From contig MHDQ01000239.1 of NCBI GenBank assembly GCA_001803565.1, positions 1-7,635 on the forward strand: 7,635 bases of DNA, in the 5' to 3' direction. Made by a program: the position numbers and the translations under genes. Position 1 is the first letter of the stretch. Every line of letters starts with the position of its first letter. The DNA comes from Nitrospinae bacterium RIFCSPLOWO2_12_FULL_45_22 (GTDB taxonomy: Bacteria > 2-12-FULL-45-22). Below are positions 1 through 5,814 of the stretch, piece after piece. A model generated the notes under the pieces. The model was not told where the DNA came from, did not search any database, and saw only the letters and a list, made by a program, of their open reading frames with translations.

Positions 1-8
1 GCCTATTT

Positions 9-92
9 TTAACCTCTCCTGTATTCCTGGTTTCCTTATCATAAGCACTTTCTCTCAAATACGTCACCGTAATTATGGATTAGAGCACTTAG
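9..92. repeat. 84-bp direct repeat, copy A
   Basis: This stretch is identical, base for base, to 5787-5870 in the same orientation (constant offset 5778). The ten bases at 1-10 also match 5739-5748, but about 38 bp present in copy B between these two blocks is missing here, so copy A looks like an internally deleted version. Similarity stops abruptly after base 92. The copy may extend left beyond the window. It contains no convincing ORF. It is probably a dispersed intergenic repeat rather than a gene remnant. Confidence 0.9.
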
Positions 93-131
93 CTTACATT
101 TTGCGCTTTGAACCTTTAGCTTTTCTTAAGT

Positions 132-141
132 TGACTAGTCA
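132..141. promoter_or_regulatory. Operator-like perfect palindrome TGACTAGTCA
   Basis: A 10-bp perfect palindrome lies a few bases downstream of the leftward -10 box at 146-151 and covers the predicted transcription start near 139. A dyad in this place is typical of a repressor operator. The binding protein is unknown, and the functional reading is inference. Confidence 0.35.
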
Positions 142-145
142 GCCA

Positions 146-174
146 AATATAGCAACAAAAATATACCTTGTCAA
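146..174 (-). promoter_or_regulatory. Leftward sigma-70-like promoter
   Basis: On the minus strand this reads TTGACA (174-169), a 17-bp spacer, then TATATT (151-146). That is a perfect -35 and a 5/6 -10 at optimal spacing. Transcription would start near 139, run left through repeat copy A and leave the window, so the target gene is not visible. The promoter sits just after the stop of the 203-721 gene. The match is by consensus only. Confidence 0.5.
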
Positions 175-202
175 CCTCGACTTTACCTCTTGTTACTACG
201 GT

Positions 203-721
203 TTAACCCCCATCGAGTAAGCCGCGCTCTTCCCATAGGAACCAGTTTCCAGTATCACTCAAATAGGTATAGGTATTTTGTAATAACTGAAAGTGCTGCT
301 TTTCCTCACCAACCAGGAACTCAAAAAATACCTTCTCTTCAGAGGTAGTTGCTTGTTGGGCTAGTTGCTGGTAGAGTTGATAGCCTTCTTTCTCCGTATC
401 CATGGCAATCCTTAATGCCTCTAGCTCATCAGGATTGGCTTCGATTCTCCCTGCTACAGCATCTTTAACCGCTTCAAACAATCCCTTAACCCGCTCCCGG
501 GGGCTTTTCTTCTGCTTCAGCCGGTCAATATCAATGCTTAGCGGTCCAGCCCCCTTCTTGAGCGATTGGAGGAGTTCCAGGTGTTCTTTTTCGTCTTGCA
601 TGAAGGCTTCGAACATCATCTTACCAATGGGGTGTTTGGTCTTATCCTTGGCCTTACGATAAAACTCTATCCCATCCGCCTCATTCTTTATAGCCAGTTC
701 TATTCCAGATAAAATATCCAT
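203..721 (-). CDS. Ferritin-like (rubrerythrin-family) diiron protein
   Basis: A 172-residue cytoplasmic protein with two helical halves, each carrying the rubrerythrin ligand pattern. E14-x6-Y21 and E44-x2-H47 lie in the first half; E110-x6-Y117 and E140-x2-H143 lie in the second. These six Glu/His residues are the expected carboxylate-bridged diiron ligands of the ferritin-like four-helix bundle. There is no C-terminal rubredoxin domain, so it is a short erythrin-type member. A charged linker (about 65-100) separates the halves, and an aromatic tail (about 159-166) ends the protein. Family members reduce peroxide or handle iron in anaerobes; the substrate here is inferred. The start is supported by AAGGAG (736-731) 9 nt upstream, behind a CTGACA-N17-TATGAT promoter. 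It is probably monocistronic, since 283 bp separate it from the upstream CoA-transferase gene. The diiron family assignment is firm; the physiological role is not. Confidence 0.88.
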   Translation of the reverse strand: MDILSGIELAIKNEADGIEFYRKAKDKTKHPIGKMMFEAFMQDEKEHLELLQSLKKGAGPLSIDIDRLKQKKSPRERVKGLFEAVKDAVAGRIEANPDELEALRIAMDTEKEGYQLYQQLAQQATTSEEKVFFEFLVGEEKQHFQLLQNTYTYLSDTGNWFLWEERGLLDGG

Positions 722-742
722 TACTCCATTCTCCTTAAACTA

Positions 743-771
743 ATCATAAGCGTTCGGCCGTCAGTTGTCAG
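743..771 (-). promoter_or_regulatory. Sigma-70-like promoter of the 203-721 diiron gene
   Basis: On the minus strand CTGACA (771-766), a 17-bp spacer and TATGAT (748-743) each match consensus at 5 of 6 positions. The start would fall near 736, giving a leader of only about 15 nt that begins at the AAGGAG ribosome site. The -35 region lies in a CTGACAACTGACGG semi-repeat, so part of the match could come from a repeat rather than from selection as a promoter. Confidence 0.4.
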
Positions 772-810
772 CAAGACTCGACTTACGCCTCACGATACCT
801 GCTACTGACT

Positions 811-834
811 TACACTTTTTTAAATGCTATCTAG
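811..834. repeat. 24-bp flanking direct repeat, left copy
   Basis: This segment matches 982-1008 at 23 of 24 positions, allowing one 3-nt gap; the last 13 bases (AAATGCTATCTAG) are identical. The two copies bracket 835-981, which contains the inverted-repeat unit at 879-963. The arrangement resembles a duplication created or carried by an inserted element. Confidence 0.65.
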
Positions 835-878
835 TATAACGTTTCATTAAAATGTTTCCAATGCGTAACCAAGTCTTT

Positions 879-963
879 GCCACGAAGTCACAAAGACACA
901 AAATTTCTAATTCATTGTTTTTAAAGAAAAAAATAACTCTTTGTGCCTTAGTGCCTTTGTGGC
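879..963. repeat. Intergenic inverted repeat with 8-nt periodic arms
   Basis: The 24-nt arms at 879-902 and 940-963 are complementary at 20 of 24 positions around a 37-nt AT-rich centre. Read toward the CoA-transferase gene, the right arm is three 8-nt units, TTTGTGCC, TTAGTGCC and TTTGTGGC. The left arm, reverse-complemented, is TTTGTGTC, TTTGTGAC and TTCGTGGC. A transcript from the CoA-transferase gene could fold into a long imperfect hairpin here. No classical terminator (GC stem plus T-run) is seen, so a termination role is only possible. Confidence 0.75.
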
Positions 964-981
964 TAATACAAGTTTTTATTG

Positions 982-1008
982 TATACTTTTTTATGAAATG
1001 CTATCTAG
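982..1008. repeat. Flanking direct repeat, right copy, covering the CoA-transferase stop codon
   Basis: This is the right-hand partner of 811-834. It contains the TAG stop (1005-1007, read on the minus strand) of the CoA-transferase gene plus its immediate downstream bases. The 3' edge of that gene therefore appears in duplicate on the far side of the 835-981 repeat unit. Confidence 0.65.
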
Positions 1009-2243
1009 ATGGCACGCCGTTCTTTGAGTGAGGATATCATTTCCTGATCATAACCCAGCCAATTAGTAAGAATTTCAGTTGTATGCTGCCCCAGGGTAGG
1101 GGCTGGGGTCCGCACCTTACCTGGGGTAAGGGAGTGTTTCCAGGGTATTCCCTGGAGCTTTACCCGTCCAGCCGCTGGATGATCTACCTCAGCTACCATC
1201 CCTCTTTCCTGGACATGTTCATTGGTCAAGATATCCTTATGGCTCCAGATAGGTGCAGCCGGGATCTCGTTCTCTAAGAATATATTCATGATTTCCTCAA
1301 CGGTCTTTCCCTTTGCCCATTGGGCAGTGAGTTGGTCAATCATCTCAGCATTAGCCCCCCGGTCTCGGACGGTCTTGCATCGAGGGTCAGCTATCAGGTC
1401 TTCCCGGCCCATAATGCGACAGAACTTAGCCCAGTGGCTATCAGGCCCTATAATAATGAATATATACCCATCTTTGGTTTGGTAAGTATTGAAGGGGGAG
1501 ACCGAAGGATGTCGGTTACCATTCCTTACCCAGTGATAATTAGTATGGGCCGCGGCCATCAGGCCAAAATCGCTCATATATACGGTATTGTCCAGCAGGC
1601 TTATGTCTACATGCTGTCCTTTGCCGGTCTCTTTGCGGTAAAGGAGGGCAGAGAGGGCACCTATAGCGGCCATCCAACCAGTACTATTATCCACAATGGC
1701 ATTACCGGTCCTGAGGGGCATCTCCCCCGGCATGCCGGTCACATACATGATACCGCCCATAGCCTGGGCCAGAGGATCAAAGCCTGGTCTCTTATGATAC
1801 GGCCCGTATTGACCAAACATAGATATAGAGATATAAACAATTTTAGGATTCAATCTCTTTATATCATCATACCCAACACGCCACCTGGCCATAGTGCCGG
1901 GTTTAAAGTTCTGGATCAGCACATCTACCTTAGCAGCTAGGTCACGAAATATCTCCTGCCCTTCCGGATGGCGCATGTTTATGGTAATCCCTTTCTTGTT
2001 TCGATTGATGCTTAAGAAGTAGGTGCTGGTTTCCTGCGGTGGTTTCCCTTCTAAGAAAGGGCCTGCATACCTTACCAACTCTCCCTCAGGCTGTTCCACT
2101 TTAATGATTTCAGCCCCTAAATCAGCCAGCACCATGCCACACATCGGCGCCGTATGCATCCCGCCAATCTCCAATACCTTTATCCCCTCCAAAGGCCCTT
2201 TGGAATTATTAATTACCTCTTTGAAAAATTCTTCCTTCTTCAT
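1005..2243 (-). CDS. CaiB/BaiF (family III) CoA-transferase
   Basis: A 412-residue cytosolic enzyme with the family's full length. Near the N-terminus is the opening pattern LEGIKVLEIGG...LADLGAEIIKVEQP (about 18-52), the CoA-binding Rossmann part. Further features are FKPGTM (113-118), the conserved glycine-rich stretch ending in the likely catalytic Asp D185 (VDNSTGW), and TGKGQHVDISLLD (206-218). Family III enzymes move CoA between organic acids through an aspartyl-CoA thioester. Known substrates include carnitine, formate/oxalate, benzylsuccinate and bile acids; the substrate here cannot be read from sequence. The gene starts 3 bp after the trxB stop, and its ribosome site (AGGGGG, about 2256-2250) lies inside the end of trxB, so the two are probably co-transcribed. 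A second AGGAG abuts the ATG and is too close to serve. No acyl-CoA dehydrogenase or ligase neighbour helps to name the pathway. Confidence 0.93.
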   Translation of the reverse strand: MKKEEFFKEVINNSKGPLEGIKVLEIGGMHTAPMCGMVLADLGAEIIKVEQPEGELVRYAGPFLEGKPPQETSTYFLSINRNKKGITINMRHPEGQEIFRDLAAKVDVLIQNFKPGTMARWRVGYDDIKRLNPKIVYISISMFGQYGPYHKRPGFDPLAQAMGGIMYVTGMPGEMPLRTGNAIVDNSTGWMAAIGALSALLYRKETGKGQHVDISLLDNTVYMSDFGLMAAAHTNYHWVRNGNRHPSVSPFNTYQTKDGYIFIIIGPDSHWAKFCRIMGREDLIADPRCKTVRDRGANAEMIDQLTAQWAKGKTVEEIMNIFLENEIPAAPIWSHKDILTNEHVQERGMVAEVDHPAAGRVKLQGIPWKHSLTPGKVRTPAPTLGQHTTEILTNWLGYDQEMISSLKERRAI

Positions 2244-2246
2244 CTC

Positions 2247-3182
2247 CTACCCCCTTTCTTCTGCCTCCAAGAGGCGTTCGACTTCTATAGCGGCCCTACA
2301 GCCCGATCCTGCGGCTGTTACTGCCTGGCGATAGATATGGTCGTGGACATCGCCTGCCGCAAATACCCCGGGTATATTGGTTCTTGTACCATCCTTTAAA
2401 ATGATGTAACCCATATGGTCAAGTTCTATTTGGCCCCTAAAAATCTCGGTATTAGGGACATGGCCAATAGCCAGAAAGACACCCTCACAGCCTTTTTGGC
2501 TTAACTGATTAGTTTTTACATCTCTTAACTTTATAGCGGTTACTTTGCCTAGACCTGGGTCCAAAATATCCTCCACTACTGTGTCCCATATAAAACTAAT
2601 CTTGGGGTTCTTAAAGGCCCGCTCCTGCATGATCTTAGAGGCCCGCAACTTATCCCGGCGGTGGATTACCCATACCTGTCGGGCAAATTTAGTCAGGAAT
2701 AAGGACTCTTCCATGGCTGAATCACCACCCCCTACTACCACCACCACCTGATCCTTAAAAAAGAAACCATCACAAGTTGCGCAGGTAGATACCCCATGAC
2801 CTAGCAGCTTCTTCTCAGATTCAAGCCCTAGCATTCGGGTTGACGCCCCGGTAGCGATGATAAGGGTTTTGCACCAGAAGGTTTCTTCGACCGCTTCAAT
2901 GCGAAAAGGACGGCTTTTTAAATCAACCCTGGTAGCAGCCATAGGCCGTAATTGTGCCCCGAAATGCTGTGCCTGCTGTCGCATATTCTCCATCAACTCG
3001 GGACCCATTATTCCCTGAGGAAAGCCAGGATAGTTCTCTACTAAAGTAGTCAAACTCAACTGACCTCCTACCTCTACCCCTTCCATTATCAAGGTTTTGA
3101 GATTGGCCCGGGCGGTATAAATAGCTGCGGTCAGACCGGCTGCACCAGACCCCAAGATAATTACTTCCCATATTTCCCGCAT
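2247..3182 (-). CDS. trxB: Thioredoxin reductase (NADPH, FAD flavoprotein)
   Basis: A 311-residue low-molecular-weight thioredoxin reductase of normal length. The FAD-binding motif GSGAAG lies at 11-16 and the second FAD element TIPGVFAAGD-like (NIPGVFAAGDV) near the C-terminus. The redox-active disulfide CATC is at 134-137, followed by DG. The NADPH-binding GGGDSAMEE starts at 151, and HRRDKLRA at 174-181 carries the arginines that select the 2'-phosphate of NADPH. It reduces thioredoxin or a thioredoxin-like partner; no thioredoxin gene is in the window. The start is supported by AGAGGG (3196-3191) 8 nt upstream. It heads a probable two-gene operon with the CoA-transferase and is divergent from the diiron/response-regulator operon across a 414-bp control region. 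Family identity is very secure. Ferredoxin- or F420-type relatives lack the HRR motif seen here. Confidence 0.96.
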   Translation of the reverse strand: MREIWEVIILGSGAAGLTAAIYTARANLKTLIMEGVEVGGQLSLTTLVENYPGFPQGIMGPELMENMRQQAQHFGAQLRPMAATRVDLKSRPFRIEAVEETFWCKTLIIATGASTRMLGLESEKKLLGHGVSTCATCDGFFFKDQVVVVVGGGDSAMEESLFLTKFARQVWVIHRRDKLRASKIMQERAFKNPKISFIWDTVVEDILDPGLGKVTAIKLRDVKTNQLSQKGCEGVFLAIGHVPNTEIFRGQIELDHMGYIILKDGTRTNIPGVFAAGDVHDHIYRQAVTAAGSGCRAAIEVERLLEAEERG

Positions 3183-3201
3183 ATCTCTAACCCTCTAGAA
3201 C

Positions 3202-3230
3202 TTGCTCTTTGACTAAACAAAGGCTATAAT
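3202..3230 (+). promoter_or_regulatory. Possible rightward sigma-70-like promoter
   Basis: A perfect TATAAT (3225-3230) stands 17 bp after a poor -35 (TTGCTC, 3202-3207). The spacer contains the near-palindrome CTTTGACTAAACAAAG. It would give a very long leader (about 360 nt) for the 3597 operon, as a constitutive supplement to the sigma-54 promoter. The evidence is weak. Confidence 0.22.
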
Positions 3231-3302
3231 TTCTAGTGCGATTTTGCACAGAAAGGCCGGGATGGATCGGGTCTAATTCTATCATCAAAAGGGGGGATAA
3301 AC

Positions 3303-3333
3303 AATCTAAGATTCTTCTCTAGCAGCTTAGATT
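3303..3333. repeat. 8-bp inverted repeat AATCTAAG/CTTAGATT
   Basis: Perfect 8-bp arms at 3303-3310 and 3326-3333 are separated by 15 nt. They lie about 80-110 bp upstream of the sigma-54 -24 element, a distance at which activator binding sites are often found. No T-run follows, so it is not a convincing terminator for either divergent unit. Confidence 0.4.
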
Positions 3334-3343
3334 ACGGGTAAAA

Positions 3344-3397
3344 GTTTAGCCAATTAAAGGCTTCGCTCCATATTTGGGACACTTTATTTGGCTAAAC
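3344..3397. promoter_or_regulatory. 16-bp interrupted dyad, candidate activator site for the sigma-54 promoter
   Basis: The arms GTTTAGCCAATTAAAG (3344-3359) and CTTTATTTGGCTAAAC (3382-3397) are reverse complements at 15 of 16 positions, with one T:T mismatch and a 22-nt spacer. The pair ends 13 bp before the -24 box, so its centre is about 66 bp upstream of the predicted start. Sigma-54 activators such as the one encoded at 4220-5626 bind dyads upstream of their promoters. Assigning this dyad to that protein is inference. Confidence 0.5.
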
Positions 3398-3410
3398 AGT
3401 TACGATTACG

Positions 3411-3426
3411 TGGCATGTTTATTGCA
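3411..3426 (+). promoter_or_regulatory. rpoN-dependent promoter: Sigma-54 (-24/-12) promoter
   Basis: TGGCATG-TTTA-TTGCA matches the RpoN consensus TGGCACG-N4-TTGCW at every position but one (C to T), with the invariant GG and GC at the required spacing. Transcription would begin near 3437, giving a leader of about 160 nt before the diiron gene at 3597. The second gene of the operon encodes a sigma-54 activator with an intact GAFTGA loop, so autoregulation is the simplest reading. Confidence 0.75.
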
Positions 3427-3507
3427 TTAGTCAATGATGTTAGTATAACAGTTTACCGCGTACACAGCAGATAATGCTGAGTAGTGGTGTCATCCATAAC
3501 ACATTTT

Positions 3508-3525
3508 AGTTGCATAAATGCAACT
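3508..3525. promoter_or_regulatory. Perfect palindrome AGTTGCATAAATGCAACT in the operon leader
   Basis: Eight-base arms surround a 2-nt centre, and TGCAACT is repeated again at 3528-3534, making three copies of the same heptamer. The site lies about 70 bp downstream of the predicted sigma-54 start and about 70 bp before the start codon. It could be a repressor operator acting as a roadblock, or an RNA hairpin in the leader. The sequence does not decide between these. Confidence 0.45.
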
Positions 3526-3536
3526 GCTGCAACTTT

Positions 3537-3554
3537 CTCTGCGGGCTCGGCGGC
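3537..3554. repeat. Solo fragment of the 9-nt periodic repeat family
   Basis: CTCTGCGGGCTCGGCGGC matches 5921-5938, the right arm of the element at 5633-5938, at 15 of 18 positions and shows the same 9-nt period. No partner arm is seen nearby, so this is an isolated remnant in the leader, 26 bp before the ribosome site of the 3597 gene. Confidence 0.55.
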
Positions 3555-3596
3555 GAACGGCCCCACTTATATAGAAAGAGAGGAGGCACAGAATAG

Positions 3597-4214
3597 ATGA
3601 TAGACCGGGATATAGAAAACCTTACGCGCACTACTGCCTTAGAGAGATTTGCTATCTCTCGCTATGACGAACAGATACAGAAGATACCGATACCAAAGTT
3701 AAAGATGTTATTGCCTGGTATCAGGACTAATGAGGAAGGGCATGAAGCCCAGGTATTAAAGCTGGCACGGGCCCGCGACCAGGCTACCCAGATGGAGGAT
3801 ATTCCCCTCTTTACCCTAGATAAACCGCTGGAAGAAATCCTGGCTGGGGAGGGCTACAAGAGTAAGCCTGGCTTCAAAACTATATTGCAGGCCTTTTATC
3901 TGGACCTCTATTTTGAGAAGAATGCAGTAAAGCTCTACCAAAAATTTGCTGAAGACTCTGAAGACGAAGAGATCAGAAAGTTCTTTTTGGACACAACCCG
4001 CTCAGAACAGGGTCATGTGAGGATCTTTAAGGAAGTTATTGATCAAATACACCGAAATCAGCTTGATATAGAGTTTTACTGCCCAGTATGTGGCTGGATA
4101 GAATCCTTTGGCCGGGAGCCTAACGTAGGCAATGTGGTCAATTGTCGCAAGTGCGGTATAAAGATCATACTTAAAGAGAGGGATGGAGATTTTTACGTAG
4201 AAAGAATGGAGTGA
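3597..4214 (+). CDS. Ferritin-like diiron protein with C-terminal zinc-ribbon/rubredoxin-like domain
   Basis: A 205-residue cytoplasmic protein of rubrerythrin architecture. The four-helix bundle shows E16-x6-Y23, E46-x2-H49, E107-x6-Y114 and E137-x2-H140, which supply a complete set of diiron ligands. The tail holds C162-x2-C165 and C183-x2-C186, a Cys4 knuckle pair that in classical rubrerythrins binds one iron (rubredoxin) and passes electrons to the diiron site; here it could also bind zinc. The spacing of 17 residues between the knuckles and the CRKC sequence are not those of a textbook rubredoxin. A strong AGGAGG (3581-3586) 10 nt upstream fixes the start. The gene leads an operon with the response regulator (5-bp gap if that gene starts at 4220) and follows the sigma-54 promoter. 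The likely role is peroxide reduction or iron/redox buffering. A sensory role for the regulator is possible but unproven. Confidence 0.86.
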   Translation: MIDRDIENLTRTTALERFAISRYDEQIQKIPIPKLKMLLPGIRTNEEGHEAQVLKLARARDQATQMEDIPLFTLDKPLEEILAGEGYKSKPGFKTILQAFYLDLYFEKNAVKLYQKFAEDSEDEEIRKFFLDTTRSEQGHVRIFKEVIDQIHRNQLDIEFYCPVCGWIESFGREPNVGNVVNCRKCGIKIILKERDGDFYVERME

Positions 4215-4219
4215 TCTTT

Positions 4220-5626
4220 ATGGCATATAGCATCCTGGCTGTGGACGACGAGGAGACTATTCTACGGTCTATTTCTCGTAAACTTGATAAGGAGGGCTAT
4301 CAGGTGGAATTGGCCCTCTCTGGTCAGGAAGCCCTAAGAAAATTACGGATTAGCATCCCTGATCTGGTCTTACTCGACTTAAAGATGCCTGGTCTGGACG
4401 GATTGGAGACCCTTAAGGAGATCAAAAAGATCGCCCCGGAGACTATTGTTATCATGATGACCTCTTACGGGACGATTGAGAGTGCTGTAGAAGCCATGAA
4501 ACAAGGGGCTTATGACTTTATCACCAAGTCCGTTACCCTGGATGATCTAAAGATTGTAGTACGCCGGGCCTTAGAAGTCTCTGAGCTGCGCGACCGAATA
4601 GATATCTTTCAGAGGCAGGAAGAGAAGAGATATTGCCTGGACAATCTTATTCGAGAAAGCCCGGCCGTAAAGGAAATTTATAGCACCTTACAGACTATCA
4701 TATTAAATGATAAAGCTACGGTGCTGATTCAGGGAGAGACCGGTACCGGGAAAGAACATATTGCCAAGATCATTCATTATAATAGCAGCCGGGCTACCAG
4801 GCCCTTTGTAGAAGTTAATTGCTCGGCTATTCCCCAGGAGCTTTTTGAGAGCGAGCTTTTTGGCTATGAGAAAGGGGCTTTTACTGGTGCGGATCGGCTC
4901 AAAAAAGGGCAGTTTGAGCTAGCTAATGGTGGTACCCTGTTTCTGGATGAGATAGGGGATCTGGACAATCGGATGCAGATAAAGCTTTTGCGGGCATTGC
5001 AAGAGAAGCGTTTCAAGCGGGTAGGTGGTACCAGGGACATTCAGATTGATGTCCGGATCATAGCCGCTACTAACCGGGACTTGAAGAAGGCTATCCAGGA
5101 AGGCACTTTCCGTGAAGATCTCTATTTTCGATTAAAGGTGATACCGATAGAATTGGTTCCTTTAAGAAAGAGCCGGGAAGATATTATCCCCTTAGCGGAA
5201 AATTTTATTGTTGAGTTTAATAGAGAGTTCAAGAAGAATATCCGAAGTATGGACCAGGAGGTAAAAGAGGTCTTAATGAACTATCCCTTTCCCGGGAATA
5301 TCAGGGAATTAGAAAACATTATTGAACGGGCCATGATCTTTTGTTTTAAGGATAAGATTACTACTGAACACCTACCTAAAGATCTCCTCGAAGGCAGAGA
5401 AACGAGCTGGCCCATAACCCCGGAGTCGGATGGAGGCAAGGCTATAAATTTACGGATAGAGTTTGGTCAGGAGACTTTGGGCCAGATCGAAAAATCCACT
5501 ATTCATAAGGCATTAGAGAAGGCCAGAGGCAATAAGACTCTAGCAGCAAAATACCTGGGTATTACTCGGTTCGCCCTCAATCGGCGCCTCCAGAAATATC
5601 ACCTAACCGCTCCTTTTTCCCTATAA
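4220..5626 (+). CDS. NtrC-family sigma-54-dependent response regulator
   Basis: 468 residues from the ATG at 4220, with the standard three-domain layout. The receiver domain has the acidic pocket D9-D10, phospho-acceptor D53 (LLDLKMPG), T81 and K103. The AAA+ domain has Walker A GETGTGKE (172-179), the sigma-54-contacting GAFTGA (219-224), Walker B GGTLFLDE (237-244), the arginine-bearing FREDLYFRL (297-305) and GNIRELEN (359-366). A Fis-type helix-turn-helix lies at about 440-460. Phosphorylation by a histidine kinase should trigger ATP-driven opening of sigma-54 promoters. The residue after K103 is Ser where most receivers have Pro. I prefer the ATG at 4220 because GGAG (4208-4211) lies 8 nt upstream. 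A GTG at 4211 is in frame, would add three residues and overlap the upstream stop by 4 bp, but has no good ribosome site. No cognate kinase is in the window. Confidence 0.95.
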   Translation: MAYSILAVDDEETILRSISRKLDKEGYQVELALSGQEALRKLRISIPDLVLLDLKMPGLDGLETLKEIKKIAPETIVIMMTSYGTIESAVEAMKQGAYDFITKSVTLDDLKIVVRRALEVSELRDRIDIFQRQEEKRYCLDNLIRESPAVKEIYSTLQTIILNDKATVLIQGETGTGKEHIAKIIHYNSSRATRPFVEVNCSAIPQELFESELFGYEKGAFTGADRLKKGQFELANGGTLFLDEIGDLDNRMQIKLLRALQEKRFKRVGGTRDIQIDVRIIAATNRDLKKAIQEGTFREDLYFRLKVIPIELVPLRKSREDIIPLAENFIVEFNREFKKNIRSMDQEVKEVLMNYPFPGNIRELENIIERAMIFCFKDKITTEHLPKDLLEGRETSWPITPESDGGKAINLRIEFGQETLGQIEKSTIHKALEKARGNKTLAAKYLGITRFALNRRLQKYHLTAPFSL

Positions 5627-5764
5627 ACTTTCACCACAGAGTACGCAGAGGCCGCAGAGAAAAAATAACAAAGAATAGCCCCACCCAAATTATTTTTGAA
5701 GCTTAGTGCTTCATTTCATAAATACAGTTACGTATTATGCCTATTTTTTGCCTTCTTTTTTATT

Positions 5765-5814
5765 AGGAAACCAAGAGGCCAGGAAATTAACCTCTCCTGT
5801 ATTCCTGGTTTCCT
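5765..5814. repeat. Nested dyad in the full-length repeat copy
   Basis: AGGAAACCA (5765-5773) pairs perfectly with TGGTTTCCT (5806-5814), and CCAGGAA (5779-5785) pairs with TTCCTGG (5802-5808). The bulged AGAGG (5774-5778) can pair with CCTCT (5791-5795) in the loop. The left arms lie in the block missing from copy A, so only this copy can form the structure. Confidence 0.45.

Noticed and set aside
402-662. 86-codon plus-strand open frame
   Set aside because: It is a shadow of the diiron protein gene on the other strand, with low-complexity Ser/Leu content.
879-963. CRISPR-like array
   Set aside because: The 8-nt units are contiguous, have no spacers and form an inverted repeat, so they are not a CRISPR.
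1320-1940. 206-codon plus-strand open frame
   Set aside because: It lies wholly antisense to the CoA-transferase gene, whose motifs are clear. The translation shows no recognisable domain.
2923-3171. Alternative-frame minus-strand reading in the start of trxB
   Set aside because: The trxB frame carries FAD, CATC and NADPH motifs. The other frame has no family features.
3236-3262. Leftward sigma-54 promoter for trxB (CGG...TGCA)
   Set aside because: The GG and GC are one base too close together, which RpoN promoters do not tolerate well.
4211-4219. GTG at 4211 as the response-regulator start
   Set aside because: It overlaps the ribosome site GGAG that is ideally placed for the ATG at 4220, and it has no good site of its own. 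It is kept only as an alternative.
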